Of a DNA stretch of 64,000 nucleotides, positions 45,377-53,126 are shown piece by piece. The notes below the pieces were generated by a model. That model did no database searches and was not told where the DNA came from. It saw only the letters and a list, made by a program, of their open reading frames with translations. Position 1 is the stretch's first letter; every line of letters begins with the position of its first letter. The translations under genes were made by a program, and so were the position numbers. The DNA is from Caballeronia catudaia. GTDB lineage: Bacteria > Pseudomonadota > Gammaproteobacteria > Burkholderiales > Burkholderiaceae. The DNA lies in assembly GCF_001544755.2 (NCBI RefSeq), contig NZ_FCOF02000019.1:62001-126000 (forward strand), given 5' to 3'.

Positions 45377-46039
45377 ATGAAGGATGCAATCTTTCTTTCT
45401 GCCGGGGTGCCGGACCCGAAGAGGGGGCCGCAATTCGCCGCTACCGCGGATAGCGTCGCGATTGGCGCTGCTGTATCCGCGCTTGTTCACGTGGTTCTTG
45501 GGAGGCGCCCGTTGGTTTGGGGCGGTCATCCGGCCATTACACCCATGGTATGGGTCGTTGCGCAGGATCTGGGCATTGAATACGCGCGCTGGGTACGGCT
45601 TTACCAATCCCGACACTTCCAGGACGAGTTCCCAGAAGAAACTGCACGCTTCCAGAACGTAACGCTAACAGATGTCGTGGAGAAGGACCGCGAGAAGAGT
45701 TTGCGTCACATGCGCGAGCGCATGTTCTCAGAACATGAATTCGCGGCTGCGGTCTTTATCGGTGGCATGGGCGGCATCTTCGACGAATTTGAGCTATTTC
45801 GTCAGCATCAACCACACGCCGCTGTCATCCCGGTTCTATCAACTGGTGGTGCAGCCTTGGAATTCGAGAAACGTGTTGCGGACTTGTCGACCGATCTTAC
45901 GACGGAACGGGACTACGTTGCACTGTTCCATCGGCACCTTGGAATTTCGGTGAAAGAGGAGCGCTATTCCACGCCTGATATGCAACCAGCAGCAGTGGCG
46001 GATCGTCTTTGGAGGCCGGGTAAGCAGAGGGGGGCCTGA
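45377..46039 (+). CDS. SLOG (STALD-type) nucleotide-sensing protein
   Basis: A 220-residue protein starting at ATG 45377. It has the look of the Sir2- and TIR-associated SLOG family: MKDAIFLSAGVPDPKRG, the loop LVWGGHPAITPMVWVVAQDL, and a second glycine-rich loop AAVFIGGMGGIFDEFELFRQ. In known Thoeris systems such a SLOG domain is the C-terminal part of ThsA and binds the cyclic ADP-ribose signal. Here it is encoded alone, without a SIR2 part. Its likely role is to read the nucleotide signal and control one of the TIR proteins. It is the last gene of the four-gene operon. Confidence 0.75.
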   Translation: MKDAIFLSAGVPDPKRGPQFAATADSVAIGAAVSALVHVVLGRRPLVWGGHPAITPMVWVVAQDLGIEYARWVRLYQSRHFQDEFPEETARFQNVTLTDVVEKDREKSLRHMRERMFSEHEFAAAVFIGGMGGIFDEFELFRQHQPHAAVIPVLSTGGAALEFEKRVADLSTDLTTERDYVALFHRHLGISVKEERYSTPDMQPAAVADRLWRPGKQRGA

Positions 46040-46197
46040 CCGCTTCTAGGAAAGCCGCTGGTGCTTCCTTTCAAAGAGGGGCAATTCGGCCGGGCGTGCG
46101 CTGTCGCGGCCGACGCCTGCATCATCTATGTTGTCGGTCATGCCGATAGGCTTCGTAGCTCGCCGTGCGACCGGCGACCTCTATGTGTTCAGAACCG

Positions 46198-46407
46198 CTA
46201 GTCGATCAAGCCGTGGTAACCACCCACATCGACAACCGCGGTTACAAATCTCTTCGCGGTGGCCCTGTCCATAATCACCATTTTGCCTTCCACCGTTAGG
46301 TAGATGCTGTCCTCGGGGTAAAAGGAAGAACGCCCGATTTCAATGTTAAGCGAGTTCTTGCCGCCCTGGTCGCGTATCGTCTCTTCGAAGTAAGTGGTAG
46401 TTGCCAT
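46198..46407 (-). CDS. Small hypothetical protein
   Basis: A 69-residue protein (MATTTYFEETIRDQGGKNSL...) convergent with the TIR/SLOG operon. It is rich in beta-prone residues (SIYLTVEGKMVIM) with a helical C-terminus, and it has good codon use for a real gene. No family recognised. An alternative start at 46419 adds four residues. The 160-base gap to the operon holds no clear terminator. Confidence 0.55.
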   Translation of the reverse strand: MATTTYFEETIRDQGGKNSLNIEIGRSSFYPEDSIYLTVEGKMVIMDRATAKRFVTAVVDVGGYHGLID

Positions 46408-46709
46408 CTTTAGATCCATTTATCAATTTATCAATTCTTTCGTCGTATTCCACAACGCCAACTAGCATTGCGCCGTGCAACACCGCCGCCTTTATCCATG
46501 CGTCGTTGTGAAACCGCCGCACATCGGATGTCTATGTTTCCGGGAACGGGACGAATCTAGGCGTGCCACCGTTGTTGGGTTCCTGACGGCTACAACGATT
46601 CGAATAAGACGCGCGTACCACGCCTCGGGCGCTTTCCATTGCGCGACCGACGCTCCTATACGGATATACCGCGGCTTATGCCGCAACAACCGCTCGTAGG
46701 AGATTTTCC

Positions 46710-47084
46710 GTGCAGATGCTCATGCCCATGTCACCGCGTTCCTGGACCGGCCAGACCGAGTGCCACATGCTTCGTGCTGGGGTCGGCGCGGAAGGACTCG
46801 CTTCCAACGATAGCTTTCTCGCAGGCGAAAAGCCGAAGGGCGCGGAGGGTGCGAGCGTGGGCAGCTTCGAGCAACGCTTGGCGGCCTTTATCCGCGAGCG
46901 CGAGCAGCGCGTCGGCACAGCGTCTGGGTCGGAGGAGGTCGCACGGTTGCTGCGGACTGTTGCATTCCGCGACGGCGAAGCATTCGCGTGTGAGATGCTC
47001 GACCTCGCGCGCCAGGCGGGCGACTACGACATCGCCGAATACGATGTGTACCGTGAGCTGGCCTCCACGCCGCTGAACGCGTGA
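46710..47084 (+). CDS. Hypothetical protein
   Basis: A 124-residue protein (MQMLMPMSPRSWTGQTECHM...). The N-terminal 45 residues look disordered; the C-terminal half (FEQRLAAFIREREQRVGTAS and EEVARLLRTVAFRDGEAFAC) is helical and protein-like. An alternative start in the first lines is possible; TAGGAGA at 46697 supports ATG 46710. No known domain. Function unknown. Confidence 0.5.
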   Translation: MQMLMPMSPRSWTGQTECHMLRAGVGAEGLASNDSFLAGEKPKGAEGASVGSFEQRLAAFIREREQRVGTASGSEEVARLLRTVAFRDGEAFACEMLDLARQAGDYDIAEYDVYRELASTPLNA

Positions 47085-47148
47085 GTGACCTCTCGTCGGC
47101 GGTTGTCCGAGCCGCTAATCGCAGTCGGCCTTCCGCGACACTCACGAT

Positions 47149-47349
47149 TTACGCAGGCCCGGCCTTGCCTTCTTGGCGTTCGACGGGCTCGTCTGCGGGG
47201 TCAAACTCGGCTTCCATCGGTTCCGACGACACTGCGGCCGGCGGGTAGCGGTGCGCATTGGCGGCCAAATCAGCAGCGATGAGCGCTTGAGCGCGTTCGT
47301 CTGAGAGGGATGTCGCGCGCTTGAGTAAGGCCTTGAGGTTGGTCGCCAT
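47149..47349 (-). CDS. Small hypothetical protein
   Basis: A 66-residue protein starting at ATG 47349 (MATNLKALLKRATSLSDERA), with GAGGGA nine bases before it. N-terminal helix with many Ala and Leu; acidic, low-complexity C-terminus (EAEFDPADEPVE). No family recognised. It lies convergent to the 46710 gene with a gap of 64 bases. Confidence 0.5.
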   Translation of the reverse strand: MATNLKALLKRATSLSDERAQALIAADLAANAHRYPPAAVSSEPMEAEFDPADEPVERQEGKAGPA

Positions 47350-47698
47350 GTCGAAATCCCTCGTTCCATGCACGTCACTCTAGCGCCTTTCGGAGGGCAG
47401 ATCCATCGGCCAGGAGGACGGCTCTACGAACCGGCCGCGCTCACAGCCGGTCGACGCTGCACAGCTTCATCGCCGCTGACGTTTCCGAGCACTTTGCTGG
47501 CACCCGCGGCCGCTTGCTCCGGCGCTTGGCACTATCAAGGCGACCGTGGCCATGATCGCGACCACCCCGACGCCAACCAAGGCGGCCGGCATCGCCTCTA
47601 TCCCGACGTGCTGAGAAAAGGGCGGTTGGTCACTCCGTCGACTGGTAATCGGTATGGTTACAAATGAATTCACAATCGCATTTTTGAAAATGAATGGC

Positions 47699-48797
47699 GG
47701 CCTCAAATCTGAAGTGCAACACCTGTTTCGTATAAGGTGTTGCGATGCACGAAAGAACTCAGTATCAACAGCTTCAACCCGAAGAGCGCCTGACCATTGC
47801 AAGCCTGCATTTGCAGGGTTCGAGTATCCGGGCCATGGCCCGGATACTCGGCCGCTCGCCAGCCACCGTAAGCCGTGAACTGAGGCGAAATGGTTCTCCC
47901 GCTGGCTACGCATCCGTGCCCGCGCAAGCGCTCAGCGCCGCGCGTCGCAGTGCGGGTCGCCGTCCTACAAAGCTCTGCCCGCATAGGGTGTGCTGGCGCA
48001 TCGTTCTCACCCTGCTCGAGTGGAAATGGTCACCCCAGCAGATATCGGGCACACTCAAGCGCATGTATCCGACTGACCCGACCCAGCAGGTTTCGCACGA
48101 AACCATCTACACCGCCATCTATGCCCAGCCGCGCGGCGAACTGCGCCGTCAGCTCATTGCCTGCCTGCGCCACGGCCACGGCACGCGCGTGCCGCGCACT
48201 CGGGGTACAGACCGACGCGGACAGATTCCCGACATGGTCAGTATTCATGTGCGGCCGCCCGAAATCGAAGACCGACTGCTGCCCGGACATTGGGAGGGCG
48301 ACTTCATCAAGGGCGCCAACAATGCCTCTTCAGTCGGAGTGCTGGTCGAACGGACCAGCCGCCTGGTGCTGCTGGCGAAGATGGAAGATGCCACGGCTGC
48401 TTCCGCGCTGGCAGGCTTCTCTACCAAACTCAATTCGATTGCCGAGCCATTACGGCAGAGCTTCACCTACGACCAAGGCAAGGAAATGTCGCGACATGCA
48501 GAACTCACCGCCGCCACCGGTGTGAAGGTGTACTTCTGCGACCCGCACAGCCCATGGCAACGCGGCACTTGTGAAAACACCAACGGACTGCTGCGCCAAT
48601 ATCTGCCCAAAGGCACCGACCTTTCGGTCTACAGTCAGGACGAACTTGACGCCATTGCCGACAGTCTGAACAGCAGGCCTCGCGCCACTCACGCCTTCCA
48701 TTCGCCACTCGAGGTCTTCGCCGCCACACTCGTTTCCGCAGCTCAACCTCATGGCTCTAAACATTAAATCCGCTGTTGCGCTTCAATCTTGAAACTG
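47699..48797 (+). mobile_element. IS30-family insertion sequence
   Basis: About 1.1 kb. The transposase gene is flanked by imperfect inverted repeats: left CCTCAAATCTGAAGTGCAAC (47701-47720), right the complement of TTTCAAGATTGAAGCGCAAC (48774-48793). Inside the left end a hairpin GCAACACC/GGTGTTGC (47716-47743) precedes the gene. I could not verify the short target duplication typical of IS30. Confidence 0.8.
47745..48767 (+). CDS. IS30 family transposase
   Basis: A 340-residue DDE transposase, full length for the family. An N-terminal helix-turn-helix (LTIASLHLQGSSIRAMARIL followed by SPATVSRELRRN) is followed by the catalytic core: Asp in GHWEGDFIKG, Asp in SFTYDQGKEM and Glu in CENTNGLLRQYLPKGT, the diagnostic IS30 stretch. 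The gene appears intact, so the element may be active. The insertion interrupts a gene-poor zone between two parts of the island. Confidence 0.92.
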   Translation: MHERTQYQQLQPEERLTIASLHLQGSSIRAMARILGRSPATVSRELRRNGSPAGYASVPAQALSAARRSAGRRPTKLCPHRVCWRIVLTLLEWKWSPQQISGTLKRMYPTDPTQQVSHETIYTAIYAQPRGELRRQLIACLRHGHGTRVPRTRGTDRRGQIPDMVSIHVRPPEIEDRLLPGHWEGDFIKGANNASSVGVLVERTSRLVLLAKMEDATAASALAGFSTKLNSIAEPLRQSFTYDQGKEMSRHAELTAATGVKVYFCDPHSPWQRGTCENTNGLLRQYLPKGTDLSVYSQDELDAIADSLNSRPRATHAFHSPLEVFAATLVSAAQPHGSKH

Positions 48798-49180
48798 CCA
48801 ATTATTAAATAACGGGGCTTTTTGAAGGCGGCAAATCGAGAGCAAATTTCACCGCGAATTCCGCATTGCTCCACTCGCTTTTCGCTGATATACATACTCA
48901 TTGTCACGCGTCGGCCGAGCACCAAGCCGCCCGACGAGAGTACCGCTTCTTCCGACTGAAGAGCGTCGGTGGTGACCGCCAGCGCGGACGGGTTGTGACC
49001 GGTGGCGCGCTGGGGAGACCCGCACCACGGGGATGGGACCTGAGAAGCGGACACGCTGGCGAAGCTAGAGGCGTGGGACCCGAAATAGTCTGGCAGAGTT
49101 GGTCTGGTAAAGACCGATGGAAGGGGAACCTGCTTCGTTGCCAGGGGCCCCCGGTATGTCCTTTCTACTCTCAGGTATGG

Positions 49181-49300
49181 ATATGCTCATTGAGGATTTT
49201 CTTCAGTGAGCATGTGTTTGCTATTCTCAAAGAAGATATTCTCATTCAAGGATGTGCTCGATCTTTAAAGCATATGCTCACGGAAGCATATTCTTTGCAC
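49181..49300. repeat. AT-rich cluster of short direct repeats
   Basis: Four similar 10-base words in about 100 bases: ATATGCTCAT (49181), CTATTCTCAA (49221), ATATTCTCAT (49236) and ATATGCTCAC (49272), plus GCATATTCT at 49287 and GTGAGCATGTG in the other sense at 49207. The stretch is markedly AT-rich in a GC-rich setting. Possible protein-binding array, promoter region or element end. Confidence 0.5.
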
Positions 49301-49708
49301 TTCCGCGTGTCAGTGATTGAGGGCCGCTGCGCGGCTGGCAGCCAGGGAGCGGATGTGCGGGGTGCGACGATCATGTGTCGCCATTGTCCGTGCTCATACT
49401 TCTTGCAGGGAAGGGAGGCAGTTGCTGACTTCGCGTGCGTTCTCAATGTTGTCCCGCAAGCACTTGCGGAGTTCGTTACCGCGTGGTGTGATTTGCCGCT
49501 GCGCGGTGGGCAGCCAGAGGAGGTGATTGTCAGGGGCTTCGATTTGGGCCGAGCGTTATCAGTGTCGGGCTCGTTACAAGAACAGGCCATTCGGACAACC
49601 GTGCTCTATCGCAGTCGTGTTCCCCTCGCCGATGAATTACGGCAAGCACGCGCGGTAGGTCTGCTGACTCGAGTCGTCCGCATTCTCGGGTTTGGACGGC
49701 CTCGGTGA
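49274..49708 (+). CDS. Doubtful hypothetical protein
   Basis: A possible 144-residue product (MLTEAYSLHFRVSVIEGRCA...). The second half is hydrophobic and protein-like (AVADFACVLNVVPQALAEFV), but there is no ribosome-binding site, the start lies inside the repeat cluster, and a 23-base sequence occurs twice within the frame (49323-49345 and 49495-49517). The frame is open further upstream to 48866 with no coding signal. Opposite-strand frames are equally open. Low confidence. Confidence 0.25.
   Translation: MLTEAYSLHFRVSVIEGRCAAGSQGADVRGATIMCRHCPCSYFLQGREAVADFACVLNVVPQALAEFVTAWCDLPLRGGQPEEVIVRGFDLGRALSVSGSLQEQAIRTTVLYRSRVPLADELRQARAVGLLTRVVRILGFGRPR
49323..49517. repeat. Pair of 23-base direct repeats
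   Basis: GCCGCTGCGCGGCTGGCAGC + CAG at 49323-49345 and GCCGCTGCGCGGTGGGCAGC + CAG at 49495-49517 differ at one position in 23. Spacing is 172 bases start to start. Confidence 0.7.
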
Positions 49709-50029
49709 GTTCAAGCGGAAGCTAACATCTGATGCGGTATCCACACGTTAGAGTGCGCCGCCGTCTGTCGCTACGATCCTTCGGTAGGCGGCAACTCTCC
49801 TTGATTTGTGCGCGTACAACGACCTACAATGATTGCGTAGGAATTCGCAAGCGACCGGCCGAGTTAAAAGTCAAATTTCAACTATCTCGCCGTGACATTC
49901 GCCGCCCGGTATCTCGGGCAGTCGGCACTAAAGCTGAGCAGGTGCTCGGTGCCGGCTCCTATCGAGGGCAATCATGCGAATCTGGTCCCTTTGACCGGTC
50001 TCAGGTAAGCCGTGCATCAGGCGGCGCGG

Positions 50030-50240
50030 ATGGTGGATCTTCGAGAATCCCGAAAGACGCCGCTCATGTCGTTGAGCTTGAACGCGCGCGATGGAACGAG
50101 ACAAAAGAGTTTTGCCATCGAGCCTCTCAATACGGAAGCCTCGCAAGGCACGACACAGTTCGGGCGCCTTTGCACGCTCGTCGGCGGTAGCCATGACGCT
50201 GCTACGACACTACCCGACCGCGGTGGATACTGACGTGTCG
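50030..50240 (+). pseudogene. Fusion remnant of a 35443-type gene and a BPSL0761 gene
   Basis: The frame from 50030 gives a relative of the hypothetical protein at 35443-35778: DGTRQKSFAIEPLNTEASQG then TTQFGRLCTLVGG here, against IATFDITALQGTTQSGRVYT LVG there. At 50180 the similarity moves directly to the second half of a BPSL0761 protein, AMTLLRHYPTAVDTDVSA, in another frame. In the intact module the two genes overlap, so one deletion explains this joint. No product is expected. Confidence 0.6.
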
Positions 50241-50603
50241 GCGGCCGCCGCTGCCGAACCTGTGGACAGAGTCGGCGAAGGTAGCACGCCGCCAGCACGC
50301 CGCCGGGCGCGTGGATGATGAGGGCAGCCCGGGGGAGTGGCGCTGCTTGCTGCGACGGGGCGCGCGGAATGGTTGGAGCGCGGCTCATCACGGATCTCGG
50401 TTGCAAGCATGGTGGTGGGTCGGCGTGAGGCGTGTCTGTGCAGGCACTGGGTTCCACCGCGGTTCCCTGGCCGCGCTTTTGTCGGTGCGTCGTGTCTCGC
50501 GTCGAGACATGTCGCGGTGACACGTCGAAGCACCAGGCGTCGCATCGACGTCGGCGCTTTTCTTCGCCAAAGGGGTTCCGCATCGATTTCTTAGGGAACG
50601 ACG
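50241..50603. other. Gene-poor stretch
   Basis: About 360 bases with overlapping short frames on both strands. No ribosome-binding site or family pattern except the AGGGAACG in front of the gene at 50604. Confidence 0.4.
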
Positions 50604-51278
50604 ATGTCTCGACCGTCACGAAGTAATCGCGACACTCCTACGCTCTTCGACGCTCGGATGGAATACCTATTCCGACGCGCTGCCGTCGCGGCAGTTCTGT
50701 TCGACCCGAGAGCGGCACAAGAGCTTTTGAAACTCCCGGATGCCGAAGTCGGACGACTCTTCAAGATCCATCTCGCGCGAGTAATGGGCGTGGCCACAGT
50801 GTTGAACGTGGACCTCCGTTCGCTCCGTGAACAAGACGAGAAACAACGCAGCAAACGCAAACGCGGCGCAATCCGTCGGATGTCGTCGCGGAACGCCCTT
50901 GTCGCTGAAGGCAAGTTGCTGCGAGCAGGAATCGTCTGCGAAGCTTTAAGTATTACAGGACGGAGGCTGAACAAACGCATCGCCAAAGGGCGCATCTTCA
51001 GCGTTGAGGTTGGGGGAGAGCAGTACTACCCAGCGTTCTTCCTCGCGAAGGAGCTCGACCGGAAGGATCTAGCAAAGGTCACGCGACGGCTAGATGGCTC
51101 AACCGGCTGGAGCAAGTGGAGTTTCTTCGCAGAGCCGAAGGAGTCGCTTGGCGGTCTGACGCCGCTTCAGGCACTTATGCGCGGCGACGTGAAACAGGTC
51201 TTGCGGACGGCAAAGGCCGTCGTGAAACAGTTCCGGACGTTTGAGAGGCGCAAACTACCGGATACGCGGAAATCATGA
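50604..51278 (+). CDS. Antitoxin-like protein, paralogue of the 41219 gene
   Basis: A 224-residue protein (MSRPSRSNRDTPTLFDARME...). The C-terminus FFAEPKESLGGLTPLQALMR followed by VKQVLRTAKAVVKQF matches the tail of the antitoxin-like protein at 41219-42082 (FFTSPSDLLGGLSPVEAILG). The middle part contains an excisionase-like AGIVCEALSITGRRLNKRIA segment that could bind DNA. No RES gene follows; the next gene, overlapping by 4 bases, encodes a membrane/coiled-coil protein. It may be an orphan antitoxin or pair with that product. Confidence 0.55.
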   Translation: MSRPSRSNRDTPTLFDARMEYLFRRAAVAAVLFDPRAAQELLKLPDAEVGRLFKIHLARVMGVATVLNVDLRSLREQDEKQRSKRKRGAIRRMSSRNALVAEGKLLRAGIVCEALSITGRRLNKRIAKGRIFSVEVGGEQYYPAFFLAKELDRKDLAKVTRRLDGSTGWSKWSFFAEPKESLGGLTPLQALMRGDVKQVLRTAKAVVKQFRTFERRKLPDTRKS

Positions 51279-51670
51279 AGCTGCTGGAACAGCTCTGGAC
51301 CTTCGCTTTGGACTATCCGGCCCTGCTGGTCGTCCCCGCGATTGGATTCGTGCTTAGCCTGGTGGTAGTGCGCATCAAGACCCGATATATAAATGAGGGC
51401 GTTCTGTTTTGTTGGTCACCCAGCGCGCCGCGCGAGGGTGAAAGAACGAACGCAACCGAGGAGGGAGAGATGTCTACGGAGAACGAGCTCGATCTTTCGA
51501 TAGCTCTCGAGAAGATTCACGAGCTCGCCGCGGCAGAGGGTGATCTCGGACACGAATACTGGTACACGGTCGGGAAGCTTCTAAAACGGGCGAACAGCAT
51601 GCAAGCAGAGATAGATTCTCTCAGCAAGGAACTGGAACGGTGTCGCGCGATGCTCAATAAAGCGGACTGA
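51275..51670 (+). CDS. Hypothetical membrane-anchored coiled-coil protein
   Basis: A 131-residue protein that overlaps the antitoxin-like gene by 4 bases. One membrane helix at about residues 15-34 (YPALLVVPAIGFVLSLVVV), a central linker, then a helical C-terminus with heptad-like spacing (ANSMQAEIDSLSKELERCRA). A GAGGGAGAG followed by ATG at 51471 could provide an internal start for a soluble 66-residue form. No family recognised; it takes the place where the toxin of the pair would be expected. Confidence 0.5.
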   Translation: MKLLEQLWTFALDYPALLVVPAIGFVLSLVVVRIKTRYINEGVLFCWSPSAPREGERTNATEEGEMSTENELDLSIALEKIHELAAAEGDLGHEYWYTVGKLLKRANSMQAEIDSLSKELERCRAMLNKAD

Positions 51671-52270
51671 AAAGAGCGCGGAAGAGCGAAGTGCTCCCTT
51701 CTTGGTGAGCCGTGTTTTCCGTCAGTCTCGCGGACTATGCTTCGTCTGCTTGACCGGGGCGCGCGACAAGGCCCGTCGTTCACGTAGGCGAAGGCCCGCC
51801 ACACACCATGACAGGTCTACCGCGCCAAAAAATGTCGCTTGCTTGGCTATTCAAGCTGTTGCTGATGATGTTCTCGCGGACGATGCGTTCGACGAGCTGG
51901 AGGCTGATGAGGCGGGACCGCTGCGTGCCCGTGCATTGGTTCACTTCTCCCTGCGCCACGACGCGCCGAAGTGGCTTGGGACATGCGGTCGCCCTTGCGC
52001 CATGAGCGCGCAATTCGCGTCGTCGCCCGGTAGCCCGCGAAAGCGGGCCGGTCGTCGAGAATACGACCCCAAGCCCGCGAGAAATCGCTCCAAAGCTTTT
52101 GAGGCCAGGCGGTTCAATCGGTACGACGATCGGATATGGTCTGAGCCCGAATGTCTTACGCGCGTCGATAACGCCAAAATGCCGACATTAGGTCGAATAC
52201 CGACGCATGCGCATTCAATATTTCGTTCATTTTGCCGATATCCAGTGGACGTGATTAACAAAGGAAATTC
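51671..52270. other. Gene-poor region with one decayed coding stretch
   Basis: About 600 bases without an intact gene. Around 51826-51975 the + strand encodes NVACLAIQAVADDVLADDAF followed by DELEADEAGPLRARALVHF, which is protein-like but has no start and is followed by low-quality sequence. It is probably a remnant. AAAGGA at 52259 serves the lipoprotein gene that follows. Confidence 0.35.
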
Positions 52271-52888
52271 GTGTTTAAAACGACCTACTGGGCCGCATGT
52301 TTGTGCCTGCTTGCAGCACCTACTCTGTCCGGATGCGCGAACTTTGCGACGACCGAACAGCAGACAACCAGCGTCACCACGTTTGTCAGCGCGCAAAATC
52401 CATTTTTCGCCAACAAGCGTGGAGAAGGCGCTGGCGATACGCAAGTGAGAAAGCAAGGCGTGACGTACATCAGCGCGGGACCTTTGATGGACGTTCGCAA
52501 GTGCAATGCTGAAATGACCTCCTGCGCATGGGGCGTCGCCAAGCTTATTAGTCGTGTGACCCTGATCAGTGCCGACAACGCGAGTGCCACTGTGGCAGTG
52601 GAACTTTTCTACGATCTCGGCCGGAAGCAGGAGATGACTTGGGGCAACACCGTCATCACCGACGCGATCTCAGATAATATTCCGGTACTCACGGACAATG
52701 CGACGTTTTTGAAAAAAGTTGAAATTCCCTATGGTCAGATGCGGCGCGTGAGCTTCGGCCACGGGGTTGACTTCAACATCTGCGCGATTCCGGCAGACGC
52801 GCGAACCCTTATCGCCGTCGATGACAGTTGCGATCTCGACGGAATCATGAGCGGAAAGACCGCGCAAGCGATGGTCCCCGCCTTGTAA
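52271..52888 (+). CDS. Putative lipoprotein
   Basis: A 205-residue exported protein starting at GTG 52271, with AAAGGA eight bases upstream. Signal peptide with lipobox: a hydrophobic CLCLLAAPTLSGC segment in which Cys22 would be lipidated. The mature part is beta-rich (ASATVAVELFYDLGRKQEMT) with a paired cysteine pattern (CNAEMTSC; CAIPA ... CDLDG) that may form disulfides in the periplasm. No family recognised. It stands alone on its strand, convergent with the metallopeptidase-like gene. Confidence 0.6.
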   Translation: MFKTTYWAACLCLLAAPTLSGCANFATTEQQTTSVTTFVSAQNPFFANKRGEGAGDTQVRKQGVTYISAGPLMDVRKCNAEMTSCAWGVAKLISRVTLISADNASATVAVELFYDLGRKQEMTWGNTVITDAISDNIPVLTDNATFLKKVEIPYGQMRRVSFGHGVDFNICAIPADARTLIAVDDSCDLDGIMSGKTAQAMVPAL

Positions 52889-53126
52889 TCGTCCGATTGC
52901 AACTGGACTGAGTCAACTCCATGCTGTTACGGGACGAAAGCCAGGCCAACAAGGCTATCCGTGCCCGCGCCGCCCACGCAAGCGCTGCTCGGTATTGGTT
53001 CGCGCTAGCCATGATCGAGGCGCGGGCAACGCTGCGGATGCCTTAAGACATCAGCATCATCGCGTGCGGCTTGTGTTGTGTGCCGATACGGCGAGCAGCA
53101 TGCCGGCGGACGGCCCCGTCTTGTAC

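Noticed and set aside
49928..50194. - strand frame beginning MATADERAKAPEL, resembling a BPSL0761 N-terminus
   Set aside because: The likeness covers only about eight residues. The + strand reading explains the region better as a deletion joint between a 35443-type gene and a BPSL0761 gene.
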